64,000 nt of DNA from JAGPCK01 sp041675505 (lineage in GTDB: Bacteria > Bacteroidota > Bacteroidia > UKL13-3): the NCBI GenBank assembly GCA_041675505.1, contig JBAYTR010000017.1:1-64000 (forward strand), in the 5' to 3' direction. Numbering within the stretch: position 1 is the first letter of the stretch; each line of letters begins with the position of its first letter. Below are positions 7,663 through 15,752 of the stretch, piece after piece. The notes beneath the pieces were generated by a model. That model saw only the letters and a program-made list of their open reading frames with translations, was not told where the DNA came from and did not search any database. Made by a program: the position numbers and the translations under genes.

Positions 7663-9482
7663 GGTGGTTAGTTATTCTTATTTTTTGGCTGTCGGGTACT
7701 TATGTCACAGCACTACCTCCGGCTTTGGAGCGGGAGGTAAATATTAGGGTAGCGAATGAGCCACTCAAAGAAGTGTTAAATCGTATTGCAGTTCAAGCGG
7801 GTATCCAGTTTTCGTACAATCCGCAAAAGATACAGGTGAATAAAAACGTGTCGGTGAGTATTCAGCACAAGCCGCTTCGATTGGCTTTAAATATGCTCTT
7901 CAAAGGAACTGTTCAGTTTAAACAGAAGGGAAACTACGTTATACTTTCTCCCGTAGCAGTGCACATAGAAAATGCTCCGGTTAAAAAAATATTCATCAGC
8001 GGGTATGTGTTTGATGCAGCCGGACAAAAGTTATCCGATGCCAGTATTTACAACATCAGCAACCAGCTTTCTGCGGTAACCAATACTTACGGTTATTTCA
8101 TGATGCAAGTTCCGGCTGATGTGTTGCCGGTTACGGTGAGGGTGAGCAAAGATACCTATGTTGATACCCTTGTGGTTATTCAAACAACTGACCATGCCAT
8201 TGACATATTGCTGCATCAACAACAGCAGATAACCTACCATGTAATTGATACAGGTGCAAAGAGTATTTCAGCTCCTGTCGATTCAATTGGTGTGGTAATA
8301 CTACCAACAGATACTCCTGTTCTCCCCGCAGTAAAGAATAAATTTCTGGAGAATATAATTTCACCCAAGATAAAGGCCAACCTGCACAACATTAAAGATA
8401 CTGTTTTTACTAAGGTGCAGTTTTCTTTTGTGCCTTACCTCAGTACCAACAAACTTTTATCGGCCAATGCCGTAAATACATTTTCATTGAATGTGCTGAT
8501 GGGATATTCTCAGGGTGTAAATGGAGCAGAAGTGGGCGGATTGGTAAACATTGACAGAGGGAACGTGCGCTACTTTCAGGCTGCCGGTTTGGTGAATGCT
8601 GTTGGGGGAGAGGTAAAGGGAGCACAGTTTGCCGGCTTAGTGAATTACAACAGAAAATCTCTCAACGGATTTCAATCAGCGGGTTTGGTTAATGTAGTGC
8701 GTGATTCCGTGAACGGAGTTCAGGTGGGCGGTTTGGTAAATGTATGTGAACGAATAATCGGCTCACAGGTGGCAGGTTTGGTTAATGCTACGGAAGAAAT
8801 AAAAGGTACTCAGCTTGCCGGTTTGGTTAACGTGAGTGAGCGGGTTACCGGAGTACAGGTAGCAGGTTTAGTGAATGTGGCTGAGCAAATGGAAGGCTGG
8901 CAATGCTCAGGTCTTGTTAATGTGGCCGGCAAAATTACTGGCGGGCAAGCAGGAGTTTTTAATGTGGCCGATTCGTGTAAAGGGATTCCCGTTGGTTTTT
9001 TTAGTTATGTACGCAGTGGTTACCACAAAATAGAATTAAGTGCAGATGAAATTTTACCCGTTCAGTTTTCTTTTCGTACAGGGGTGCAACAATTTCATAA
9101 CATTTTTACTTTAGGCTACAATGGCTTTACTTCAGGCCCTTCCTGTTATGCAGCGGGGTATGGATTAGGAGCGGGTACAACAGGTAAAAAATGGAGGTTG
9201 GCAGGTGATGTTGTCAGTCAGATGTTGTTCATTTCAGGCGAAAGAAGGAATGCCCCATTACTTACCAATGTTTTTGTAGGAGCTGAATACAGTATAGGGA
9301 AAAAGATGTCGCTTTCCTGTGGTCCTGCTTTTCGAATGTTACTCAGCTACACCAATGCCAATACCGACTATCAGGCATTAGTAAATAATTTAGTGCCTTA
9401 CACTTTTTATCGCCACACGTTTCCCGCAGGTACTACTGTGCACATGTGGGTGGGTGCAAAGGTTTCTTTAAAATTTCTTTAA
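7659..9482 (+). CDS. STN-domain protein with carboxypeptidase-regulatory-like domain and LA_2272-type surface repeats
   Basis: 607 residues, coupled to fecR by an ATGA overlap. A signal peptide is followed by an STN domain (about 25-100: VANEPLKEVLNRIAVQAGIQ), a CarboxypepD_reg-like beta-sandwich (about 110-190: ISGYVFDAAGQKLSDASIY), a linker, and ten 15-16-residue repeats of the form GxQxxGLVNxxxxxx (about 288-445). The C-terminal ~160 residues look like outer-membrane beta strands and resemble the next protein (IPVGFFSYVR). STN domains normally sit on the TonB receptor that signals to FecR; here it is on a repeat protein. I infer an outer-membrane sensor. The ligand is unknown. Confidence 0.8.
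   Translation: MRWLVILIFWLSGTYVTALPPALEREVNIRVANEPLKEVLNRIAVQAGIQFSYNPQKIQVNKNVSVSIQHKPLRLALNMLFKGTVQFKQKGNYVILSPVAVHIENAPVKKIFISGYVFDAAGQKLSDASIYNISNQLSAVTNTYGYFMMQVPADVLPVTVRVSKDTYVDTLVVIQTTDHAIDILLHQQQQITYHVIDTGAKSISAPVDSIGVVILPTDTPVLPAVKNKFLENIISPKIKANLHNIKDTVFTKVQFSFVPYLSTNKLLSANAVNTFSLNVLMGYSQGVNGAEVGGLVNIDRGNVRYFQAAGLVNAVGGEVKGAQFAGLVNYNRKSLNGFQSAGLVNVVRDSVNGVQVGGLVNVCERIIGSQVAGLVNATEEIKGTQLAGLVNVSERVTGVQVAGLVNVAEQMEGWQCSGLVNVAGKITGGQAGVFNVADSCKGIPVGFFSYVRSGYHKIELSADEILPVQFSFRTGVQQFHNIFTLGYNGFTSGPSCYAAGYGLGAGTTGKKWRLAGDVVSQMLFISGERRNAPLLTNVFVGAEYSIGKKMSLSCGPAFRMLLSYTNANTDYQALVNNLVPYTFYRHTFPAGTTVHMWVGAKVSLKFL
8520..9000 (+). repeat. In-frame 45-48 bp repeats encoding GxQxxGLVN units
   Basis: Ten degenerate copies inside the STN protein gene. 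The codons are varied, so the repeat is old and kept at protein level. Each unit carries G, Q and GLVN at fixed positions; the last is GVFN. Confidence 0.8.
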
Positions 9483-9498
9483 AAAAATAATGTAGCAC

Positions 9499-9529
9499 AT
9501 AGGGGTATTTTGTTTCAGTGTTGTCTTAT
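9499..9529 (+). promoter_or_regulatory. Putative ECF sigma promoter, site 2
   Basis: ATAGGGGT (9499-9506), 14 nt, TTGTCTTAT (9521-9529), 17 nt before the ATG at 9547. It is identical to site 1 in both blocks and in spacing, which argues for use by the same sigma factor. Confidence 0.7.
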
Positions 9530-9546
9530 GTAAAAATTAGATAACC

Positions 9547-10671
9547 ATGATGACAAGTACACCTTTCAAATTATTGGCCAATGCATTGGCCGCAGCACTT
9601 TTTTTCGCTTCTTGCTTTTCGCTTTCCGCTCAGGATACCACGCGTAAAGAACCCGTAATTTATTCCTTTATTGTTAACCGTGTGCCACCCAATTTCCCTG
9701 CTCCTTTGTTGGGTTTTGTGAACATCGCCTCCGGGAATCAAAAAAATGCTCAGATAGGCTTTAGCAACCAAAACCTTTTAAGTTTAACGGGGGTTCAAAC
9801 AGGTTTTGTGAATACCATTGGCGGACGGTTAAATGGAACGCAAATCGGTTTTATTAATGTGGTGAAAGACTCTGTAAAAGGAGTACAAACGGGCTTTGTG
9901 AATATTGCAGGCAGGCAGGTAAACGGAGCACAAATAGGCTTTGTGAACACCACAAAAGATTCGGTAAACGGATTGCAAACCGGGTTTGTTAACACTACAG
10001 GAAGTAAGTTAAACGGAGCGCAGATAGGTTTTGTGAATACCACAAAAGATACCACCAAAGGCGCTCAGGTGGGCTTTGTCAATACTGCTGAAAAGAAAAT
10101 TTCAGGAGCACAGATTGGTTTTGTTAATCTGGCAGGGAAAGGAATATCGGGTACGCAAATAGGTTTTGTGAATGTGGCTGACTCGATAACTGAAGGAGCG
10201 CCCATCGGGTTTATTTCCATTGTACGTAAAGGAGGTTATCAGGCATTTGAGGTTTCAGCATCCTCTTTGTATCCGGTTAATGTAGCTTACAAGATAGGAA
10301 CAGAAAGATTGTATACATCCGTTTTACTTTCGTATAATCCTGATTACAGCAGTCAGGTAGCCTATGGTGCTTCACTTGGAAGTGTATTTAATCTTTCCCG
10401 CACCTTTGCTTTTATTCCCGAAGCAGCTATTCAAAGCAGCATAGAAAAGCGGCAGCAAATGTTTGTTACACTGGCCCCTTTATTTTCTATCAAAATGTTT
10501 TCAGGTGTGTCGATGGTATTCGGCCCTACGGCATCGTGGGTACATAAAGGTACACAACTTTCGCCTGATTTGTATGAGGCTTCTCCGGCATTTTATAACT
10601 ACAACTATGATAAACGTAACGGACTTAGTGTAGGTGCCCAGGCAGGTTTAAGGTTTACGATTAAAAAATAA
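9547..10671 (+). CDS. LA_2272-type surface-repeat outer-membrane protein
   Basis: 374 residues with an N-terminal signal sequence ending near SLSAQ (about residue 29). Residues ~55-220 hold eleven near-perfect 15-residue repeats, GxQ(I/T/V)GFVN followed by seven variable residues. The repeat block ends in APIGFISIVRKGG, and the last ~150 residues look like beta strands of a barrel (alternating polar and apolar). The repeat block and tail are clearly related to the C-terminal part of the preceding gene, but there is no STN domain here. It has its own copy of the ECF promoter motif. The function of LA_2272 repeats is not known; surface exposure is inferred. Confidence 0.75.
   Translation: MMTSTPFKLLANALAAALFFASCFSLSAQDTTRKEPVIYSFIVNRVPPNFPAPLLGFVNIASGNQKNAQIGFSNQNLLSLTGVQTGFVNTIGGRLNGTQIGFINVVKDSVKGVQTGFVNIAGRQVNGAQIGFVNTTKDSVNGLQTGFVNTTGSKLNGAQIGFVNTTKDTTKGAQVGFVNTAEKKISGAQIGFVNLAGKGISGTQIGFVNVADSITEGAPIGFISIVRKGGYQAFEVSASSLYPVNVAYKIGTERLYTSVLLSYNPDYSSQVAYGASLGSVFNLSRTFAFIPEAAIQSSIEKRQQMFVTLAPLFSIKMFSGVSMVFGPTASWVHKGTQLSPDLYEASPAFYNYNYDKRNGLSVGAQAGLRFTIKK
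9700..10220 (+). repeat. In-frame 45 bp repeats encoding GxQxGFVN units
   Basis: Eleven copies of a 45-bp unit, better conserved than in the upstream gene. Alternating units are especially similar (for example those around 9948 and 10038, both with NTTKDS/T), which suggests recent duplication of a two-unit block. Confidence 0.8.
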
Positions 10672-10682
10672 TTCCGAAAGAG

Positions 10683-10713
10683 ATAGGGGTTATTTCCTGT
10701 TCAATTGTCTTGC
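10683..10713 (+). promoter_or_regulatory. Putative ECF sigma promoter, site 3
   Basis: ATAGGGGT (10683-10690), 14 nt, TTGTCTTGC (10705-10713), 18 nt before the ATG at 10732. The -10-like block differs from sites 1 and 2 only in its last two bases. Confidence 0.65.
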
Positions 10714-10731
10714 TATTAAACAACTATTTTC

Positions 10732-13095
10732 ATGATTACATTAATGAGAAAAATATCGGCCTGTCTGTTCTTATTTTTATGCTTACAGCAGAGCAATGGT
10801 CAAACCGTAATAACTACACAAACAGTTCGAGGTACAGTAATGGATAAGGTTACACAAAGTCCGGTAGCAGGCGCCATTGTGGTATTGCTGAATTCCTCTC
10901 CGGTTAAAGCTGTGTCAACTGATGCTGAAGGGAAGTTTATGCTGAAGGAAGTTTCCCTTGGCAGGCAATCAATAAAAATTACCTACATGGGTTACAAGGA
11001 AGTGGTGTTACCCAACATCACCGTTAACGCAGGTAAAGAGGTTGTGCTTACCATTCAGATGGAGGAACAAATTATTCAGGCGAGTGAGGTGGTGATAAAA
11101 GCCGATAGAGAAAAGAACAAACCCATCAATGCACTTTCAGTAGTAAGCACACGTACTTTTTCTGTAGAGGAAACACAAAAGTATGCCGCTGCTGTTAATG
11201 ATCCGGCTCGTATGGCTTTATCCTTTGCCGGTGTGGTGCAGGGCGATGATGGCGGGAACATGATTTCCATCCGTGGTAATTCTCCCAACGGAATGTTATG
11301 GCGTATGGAAGGGGTGGACATTCCAAATCCCAATCACTTCTCCAATGTGGGCACTTCGGGTGGAGCCATTTCTATACTTAGTTCACAGCTTATGAGTAAT
11401 TCTGATTTTATGACGGGTGCCTTTACTGCGGAATATGGTAATGCTCTTTCAGGCGTGTTTGATATACGTTTGAGAAAAGGCAACAACCAGAAGCGTGAAT
11501 ATACTTTTCAGGCAGGATTGCTGGGCGTTGACTTTGCCTCGGAAGGTCCGTTTAAGAAAGGGTATGACGGTTCTTATCTGGTCAACTACCGTTACTCCAC
11601 TTTATCATTACTCAGCATGGTAGGCGTTCCTTTAGGTTTTGGTGTAACCACCTTTCAGGATTTGTCGTTTAATGTGTCATTGCCTGCTAAAAAGTACGGC
11701 ACATTCGGAGTATTTGGTTTTGGTGGTTTAAGTGCACAAAAAACTACAGCCGAAAAAGATTCCATGAAATGGAAAGAAGAAAGTTTTTACCGCTATAACA
11801 GCCGCTTTAATGCCAATACAGGCGCTGTAGGTGTGAATCATATGCTCATGTTAGGCAAGAATACCTACATCCGCTCTTCACTGGTGGCATCAGGGACAGA
11901 CCACGGCTATAAGGACGAGGAACTGAACCACCAGTATGAGGCCCTGCCTAATTCGAACCAGGATTTTATACAGAGTCGTTTATCTTTATCCTCTGCCGTC
12001 ACACATAAGATGAGTGCACGAAGCAGCATGAAGGCTGGTGTTATTCTCAGTCGTTTGCACTATGGCTTAGCCCAGTCTTCTTATGTAGATACTTTGCAAG
12101 CTATGCAAACAGCTATTCAGTCAAGCGGTAATACGGCCACAGTACAAAGTTTTGTTAACTGGAATTACCATGTGAACGAAAAGTTGAGTTTGAACACCGG
12201 CTTGCATGTTTTGCACCTGCTGTTGAACAATACCTCCTCCGTTGAACCACGGGCTTCCATGAAATACATGCTTACACCAAAACAAACCCTGGCTTTCGGT
12301 TACGGACTGCACGGACAAATTCAACCGCTTGGAGCTTATTTTACAAAGGATGTAAACGGACAGGAAATAAACCGTGATTTAAAAATCAGTAAAGCTCATC
12401 ATTTTGTTGCTTCCTACGATATTAATGTTACGTCAAGTACCCACATCAAAACAGAAATATATTACCAGCACTTGTTTAATGTACCCGTTGCAACAGATGT
12501 GAAGAGTACGTTTTCACTGATTAATGTAACTGGCGGATTTACCGAAGATAAATTAAATAACAGTGGCATTGGTCGTAACTATGGTGTGGAGTTAACGGTG
12601 GAACGTTTTCTGCACAAAAATTTCTATTACCTCTTATCGGCTTCACTCAACAATTCTCTCTACCGTGCCTCCAATCAGCAATGGTATAGCACACTCTACA
12701 ATACAGGTCGTTCAGGCTCAGTAACCGCGGGCAAAGAGTGGGAACTTTCAGAGAAGAGAAAGAAAAAAGTGATTGGCTTAAATATGAAAGTACTGTATGC
12801 CGGAGGTTTGCGTTATACCCCTATTGATTTGGCAGCATCTGTTAAGGCCGGGGAAACTAAGTATGTGGAGTCGCAGGCATTCAAATTTCAAAATCCTGAT
12901 TACCTGCGAGTGGATATACGCTTAAGTATGAAGCGCAATTACAAACACTCCACAGGTACGCTTGCACTTGATTTACAAAACGCATTTAACCGGGAAAATG
13001 TGGGAGGACAGTATTATGATAAAAACACGGGAGGTGTAAAATACTGGTACCAACAAGGGCTTATTCCTGTGCTGAGTTACCGGATTGAGTTTTAA
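10732..13095 (+). CDS. TonB-dependent receptor with N-terminal carboxypeptidase-regulatory-like domain, no STN domain
   Basis: 787 residues; the ATG at 10744 (MRKISACLFLFLCL) is an equally good start. A signal peptide is followed by a CarboxypepD_reg-like domain (about 30-115: VRGTVMDKVTQSPVAGAIVV), a plug domain (about 130-240, with ISIRGNSPNGMLWRMEGVDI) and a long beta-barrel ending in aromatic LIPVLSYRIEF. It should import a ligand across the outer membrane using TonB energy. It lacks the STN signalling domain that FecA-type receptors need, while a nearby gene has one. Preceded by ECF site 3, so it is probably part of the same regulon. Substrate unknown. Confidence 0.9.
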   Translation: MITLMRKISACLFLFLCLQQSNGQTVITTQTVRGTVMDKVTQSPVAGAIVVLLNSSPVKAVSTDAEGKFMLKEVSLGRQSIKITYMGYKEVVLPNITVNAGKEVVLTIQMEEQIIQASEVVIKADREKNKPINALSVVSTRTFSVEETQKYAAAVNDPARMALSFAGVVQGDDGGNMISIRGNSPNGMLWRMEGVDIPNPNHFSNVGTSGGAISILSSQLMSNSDFMTGAFTAEYGNALSGVFDIRLRKGNNQKREYTFQAGLLGVDFASEGPFKKGYDGSYLVNYRYSTLSLLSMVGVPLGFGVTTFQDLSFNVSLPAKKYGTFGVFGFGGLSAQKTTAEKDSMKWKEESFYRYNSRFNANTGAVGVNHMLMLGKNTYIRSSLVASGTDHGYKDEELNHQYEALPNSNQDFIQSRLSLSSAVTHKMSARSSMKAGVILSRLHYGLAQSSYVDTLQAMQTAIQSSGNTATVQSFVNWNYHVNEKLSLNTGLHVLHLLLNNTSSVEPRASMKYMLTPKQTLAFGYGLHGQIQPLGAYFTKDVNGQEINRDLKISKAHHFVASYDINVTSSTHIKTEIYYQHLFNVPVATDVKSTFSLINVTGGFTEDKLNNSGIGRNYGVELTVERFLHKNFYYLLSASLNNSLYRASNQQWYSTLYNTGRSGSVTAGKEWELSEKRKKKVIGLNMKVLYAGGLRYTPIDLAASVKAGETKYVESQAFKFQNPDYLRVDIRLSMKRNYKHSTGTLALDLQNAFNRENVGGQYYDKNTGGVKYWYQQGLIPVLSYRIEF

Positions 13096-13145
13096 AAAAA
13101 GGAATTTCATTGTGCTGTATTGTAGCTCATGTGTATATTGCATCA

Positions 13146-13838
13146 ATGGATTACACGTTGCTTGCATTAACCATAGGGCCCGGACTGGCTATTGCCATCT
13201 ATGTTTACTGGCGTGATAAATTTGACCCGGAGCCATTGCGATTATTGTCGCTTTCATTTTTGCTCGGGTGTATTTCTGTTATTCCGGCTATTGCACTCAG
13301 TACTTTGATGGGTAAATTGCTGTTAGATAATCCGGGTGAATCGCTTGGTGAAACATTCATTTTCGCTTTTTTAGTGGTAGCCTTTAGTGAAGAGTTGAGT
13401 AAGTATTTTTTCTTAAAGCGTTTTCTCTACCCCAAGCCTGATTTTGATGAACCCTATGATGGCATTACGTATTCTGTGATGATTTCGATGGGCTTCGCTA
13501 CACTAGAGAATATTCTCTATGTGTATATGCGTGGCAACGGAAGTTATGAAATGGCCTTGTTGCGCATGGTTACAGCTGTGCCTGCCCACGCAACATTTGC
13601 TATTGTGATGGGTTATTATGTAGGTATTGCCAAGTTTAAACGCAGTCTCGGTTTGTTCTATTCACTTGCGGGTTTATTGTTAGCCACTGCCATGCACGGT
13701 AGTTATGATTTTTTTCTTATGCAAAACAACTATCCTCAAATTGCCATGGGAGCATTTGTGTCTTTAGCACTGTCTGTTCTCTACTCTTTCAAAGCTATTC
13801 GGTTGCATCAAAAAAGTTCGCCTCACAACTATGGTTAA
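13146..13838 (+). CDS. PrsW-family intramembrane metalloprotease
   Basis: 230 residues from the ATG at 13146; an upstream ATG at 13110 would add 12 residues that do not look conserved. About seven membrane helices. PrsW/CAAX-protease-like motifs are present: SEELSKYFFLKRF (EExxK), the second-motif region ATLENILY, and HGSYDF near the end. In Bacillus, PrsW cuts the anti-sigma factor RsiW. The neighbouring FecR locus makes a similar role conceivable here, but nothing in the sequence proves it. The next gene starts inside its last codons. Confidence 0.85.
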   Translation: MDYTLLALTIGPGLAIAIYVYWRDKFDPEPLRLLSLSFLLGCISVIPAIALSTLMGKLLLDNPGESLGETFIFAFLVVAFSEELSKYFFLKRFLYPKPDFDEPYDGITYSVMISMGFATLENILYVYMRGNGSYEMALLRMVTAVPAHATFAIVMGYYVGIAKFKRSLGLFYSLAGLLLATAMHGSYDFFLMQNNYPQIAMGAFVSLALSVLYSFKAIRLHQKSSPHNYG

Positions 13839-14607
13839 GTCATCTGTAAAGCAACTGTTGGACGAAAAAGCAAAGCAGTACAATACCACCTTATTTATTT
13901 CTTCCGATCCCATTTCTATTCCCCGTAAATTTACTCAGTTGCAAGACATAGAAATTATGGGTTTTATGGCCGCTACATTAGCCTGGGGACAACGTATTAC
14001 CATTCTTAATAATTGCCATAAACTGATTAACCTGATGGGAGGGAAGCCTCACGATTTTGTGCTGCATTTTAAAGAGAAAGACCTGAAACGGTTTGACAGT
14101 TTTGTACATCGCACGTTTAATGATACCGATCTGATGTATTTTTTGCATTTTTTTCAGTGGTACTATCGCTCGCACCATTCACTTGAAGATGCCTTTGCTG
14201 ATGGTATAAAGCGGCATGACACTACTGTCGAAAACGGCCTGATTCATTTCAGAGAGCTATTTTTTTCATTGCCACATGTGCCTGATCGTACTAAAAAGCA
14301 CGTGGCTTCACCGGCCCGAAATTCAGCATGCAAACGCATCAACATGTTTTTGCGCTGGATGGTTAGAAAGGATAACAACGGGGTTGACTTCGGTTGTTGG
14401 AAACGCATTAAACCTGCCCAATTGCAATGTCCGTTAGATGTGCATTCAGGAAGAACGGCACGCAGACTTGGCTTACTTCAGCGTGAACAGGACGATTGGA
14501 AAGCGGTGTGTGAGTTAACAGATAACCTGCGTAAATATAACCCCGCTGACCCGGTAAAGTATGACTTTGCTTTGTACGGTATGGGGGTGTTTGAAAAAAT
14601 GAAATAA
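13831..14607 (+). CDS. TIGR02757 family protein (DUF2400)
   Basis: 258 residues, overlapping the PrsW gene by 8 bp, so the two are co-transcribed. The sequence matches the TIGR02757 family found mainly in Bacteroidota and some other bacteria (MGFMAATLAWGQRITILNN, ACKRINMFLRWMVRKDNNGV). The C-terminal half resembles a helix-hairpin-helix DNA glycosylase-like layout, but no activity is known to me. A downstream membrane protein starts 8 bp later. Confidence 0.85.
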   Translation: MVKSSVKQLLDEKAKQYNTTLFISSDPISIPRKFTQLQDIEIMGFMAATLAWGQRITILNNCHKLINLMGGKPHDFVLHFKEKDLKRFDSFVHRTFNDTDLMYFLHFFQWYYRSHHSLEDAFADGIKRHDTTVENGLIHFRELFFSLPHVPDRTKKHVASPARNSACKRINMFLRWMVRKDNNGVDFGCWKRIKPAQLQCPLDVHSGRTARRLGLLQREQDDWKAVCELTDNLRKYNPADPVKYDFALYGMGVFEKMK

Positions 14608-14615
14608 CTTGCCAC

Positions 14616-15752
14616 ATGAATCCACGCATACTATTTCTTGTTCAACATCCTTTGGTATACATGGTATATGCACTTGCACTGGCAGGAGGTATTTTTTACA
14701 CGGCACTTCAATCAGATTTTTTGTTTATCACCCCCGACTCTGGGCATTACCTTGATGAAGCTACCCGTCTCTCGCAAGCAGGAGTATTTACCGGGACACT
14801 AAATTCCGGTTTTACCTACTGGCCCATAGGTTATCCGTTGTTGATTGCAGTGGTGATGAATGTATTTTATGTATCGGCATTAACGGCCTCTAAACTGGTT
14901 AACGTATTTTTTCTACTGGGAATATTTGCTTTACTCCGGCTGATGTTTAAACAACAGGCCATACTTTATGCATTGCTTTTTTCTCATGCGCTAGTTATTA
15001 TACTGTTTCGGTATACATGGTCAGAGCCCGGGTTTATTTTCTTTGAACTACTGGCTTTTTTTGCTGCACAGCAATTGGTAACCTTCCATACCGGTAAAGC
15101 CATGTTTCTTTTGTTTTTGAGCTGTGCGGGGCTTTTGATGATGAGGTATTCCGGGGTTTTTATTTTCCCCTGGTTGTTATGGATAATTCTACAGCAATGG
15201 AAATACAATAAATCAGTTGTGATGAAACTGTCTGTAGTACTTTGTCTACTCTTATGTATAGAAGCGGCTTACGGCCTCCGTAACCTGGCTTTATCAGGGT
15301 TATGGTTTGGATTCAACCGGGGCAAAGATACCAACGGTTTAGGATTGAATTTGTTCTTTCTGGCACGTGCGATGACGCAGCAACTCAGTTTTATTCTTCA
15401 CGCTAAAACCATGCAGGTTTGGCTGGTTGCAGTGCTTATTCAAGCCACTCTTATCGGGTTAGTGTGGAAAATGGTTCAAGTAAAAAATGAACTTTCGGTC
15501 AGATTGTTACACAGTAACATTTGGCTGAGTGGTTCATTACTGAGTTTGGCTGTTGTTGCGGGCTTGCGGTTTTTTATTCACTTTGATGATTTTAATTACC
15601 GCCTGCTTTTACCGGGTTTGGTACCTTCGGTTATTTACGTATTGAATCAACTCACCACCAAATATCCGTTGTTTTATGCAAGAACCTTGTTGGTACTATC
15701 TGCTTTTGCTGTGCTTTCGTTGGTGTGTAATTTTTATCCCTATTTCAATTAA
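14616..15752 (+). CDS. Multi-pass membrane protein, GT-C glycosyltransferase-like (GT39/ArnT type)
   Basis: 378 residues with about nine to ten membrane helices. The first extracytoplasmic loop holds TPDSGHYLDEATRLSQ, with the acidic motif of GT-C enzymes that use polyprenyl-phosphate sugars. It is shorter than most GT39 proteins and has no large C-terminal domain. The donor and acceptor are unknown. It is the last gene of the PrsW-TIGR02757 run and overlaps the convergent FTCD stop by 4 bp. Confidence 0.65.
   Translation: MNPRILFLVQHPLVYMVYALALAGGIFYTALQSDFLFITPDSGHYLDEATRLSQAGVFTGTLNSGFTYWPIGYPLLIAVVMNVFYVSALTASKLVNVFFLLGIFALLRLMFKQQAILYALLFSHALVIILFRYTWSEPGFIFFELLAFFAAQQLVTFHTGKAMFLLFLSCAGLLMMRYSGVFIFPWLLWIILQQWKYNKSVVMKLSVVLCLLLCIEAAYGLRNLALSGLWFGFNRGKDTNGLGLNLFFLARAMTQQLSFILHAKTMQVWLVAVLIQATLIGLVWKMVQVKNELSVRLLHSNIWLSGSLLSLAVVAGLRFFIHFDDFNYRLLLPGLVPSVIYVLNQLTTKYPLFYARTLLVLSAFAVLSLVCNFYPYFN

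Noticed and set aside
9795..10058. Open frame with its own repeats on the minus strand
   Set aside because: It is the antisense shadow of the GxQxGFVN repeats; an open antisense frame follows from the 45-bp periodicity.
13110..13146. Longer start for the PrsW gene
   Set aside because: The extra residues (MCCIVAHVYIAS) are not typical, and MDYTLLALTIGPG starts like its relatives.
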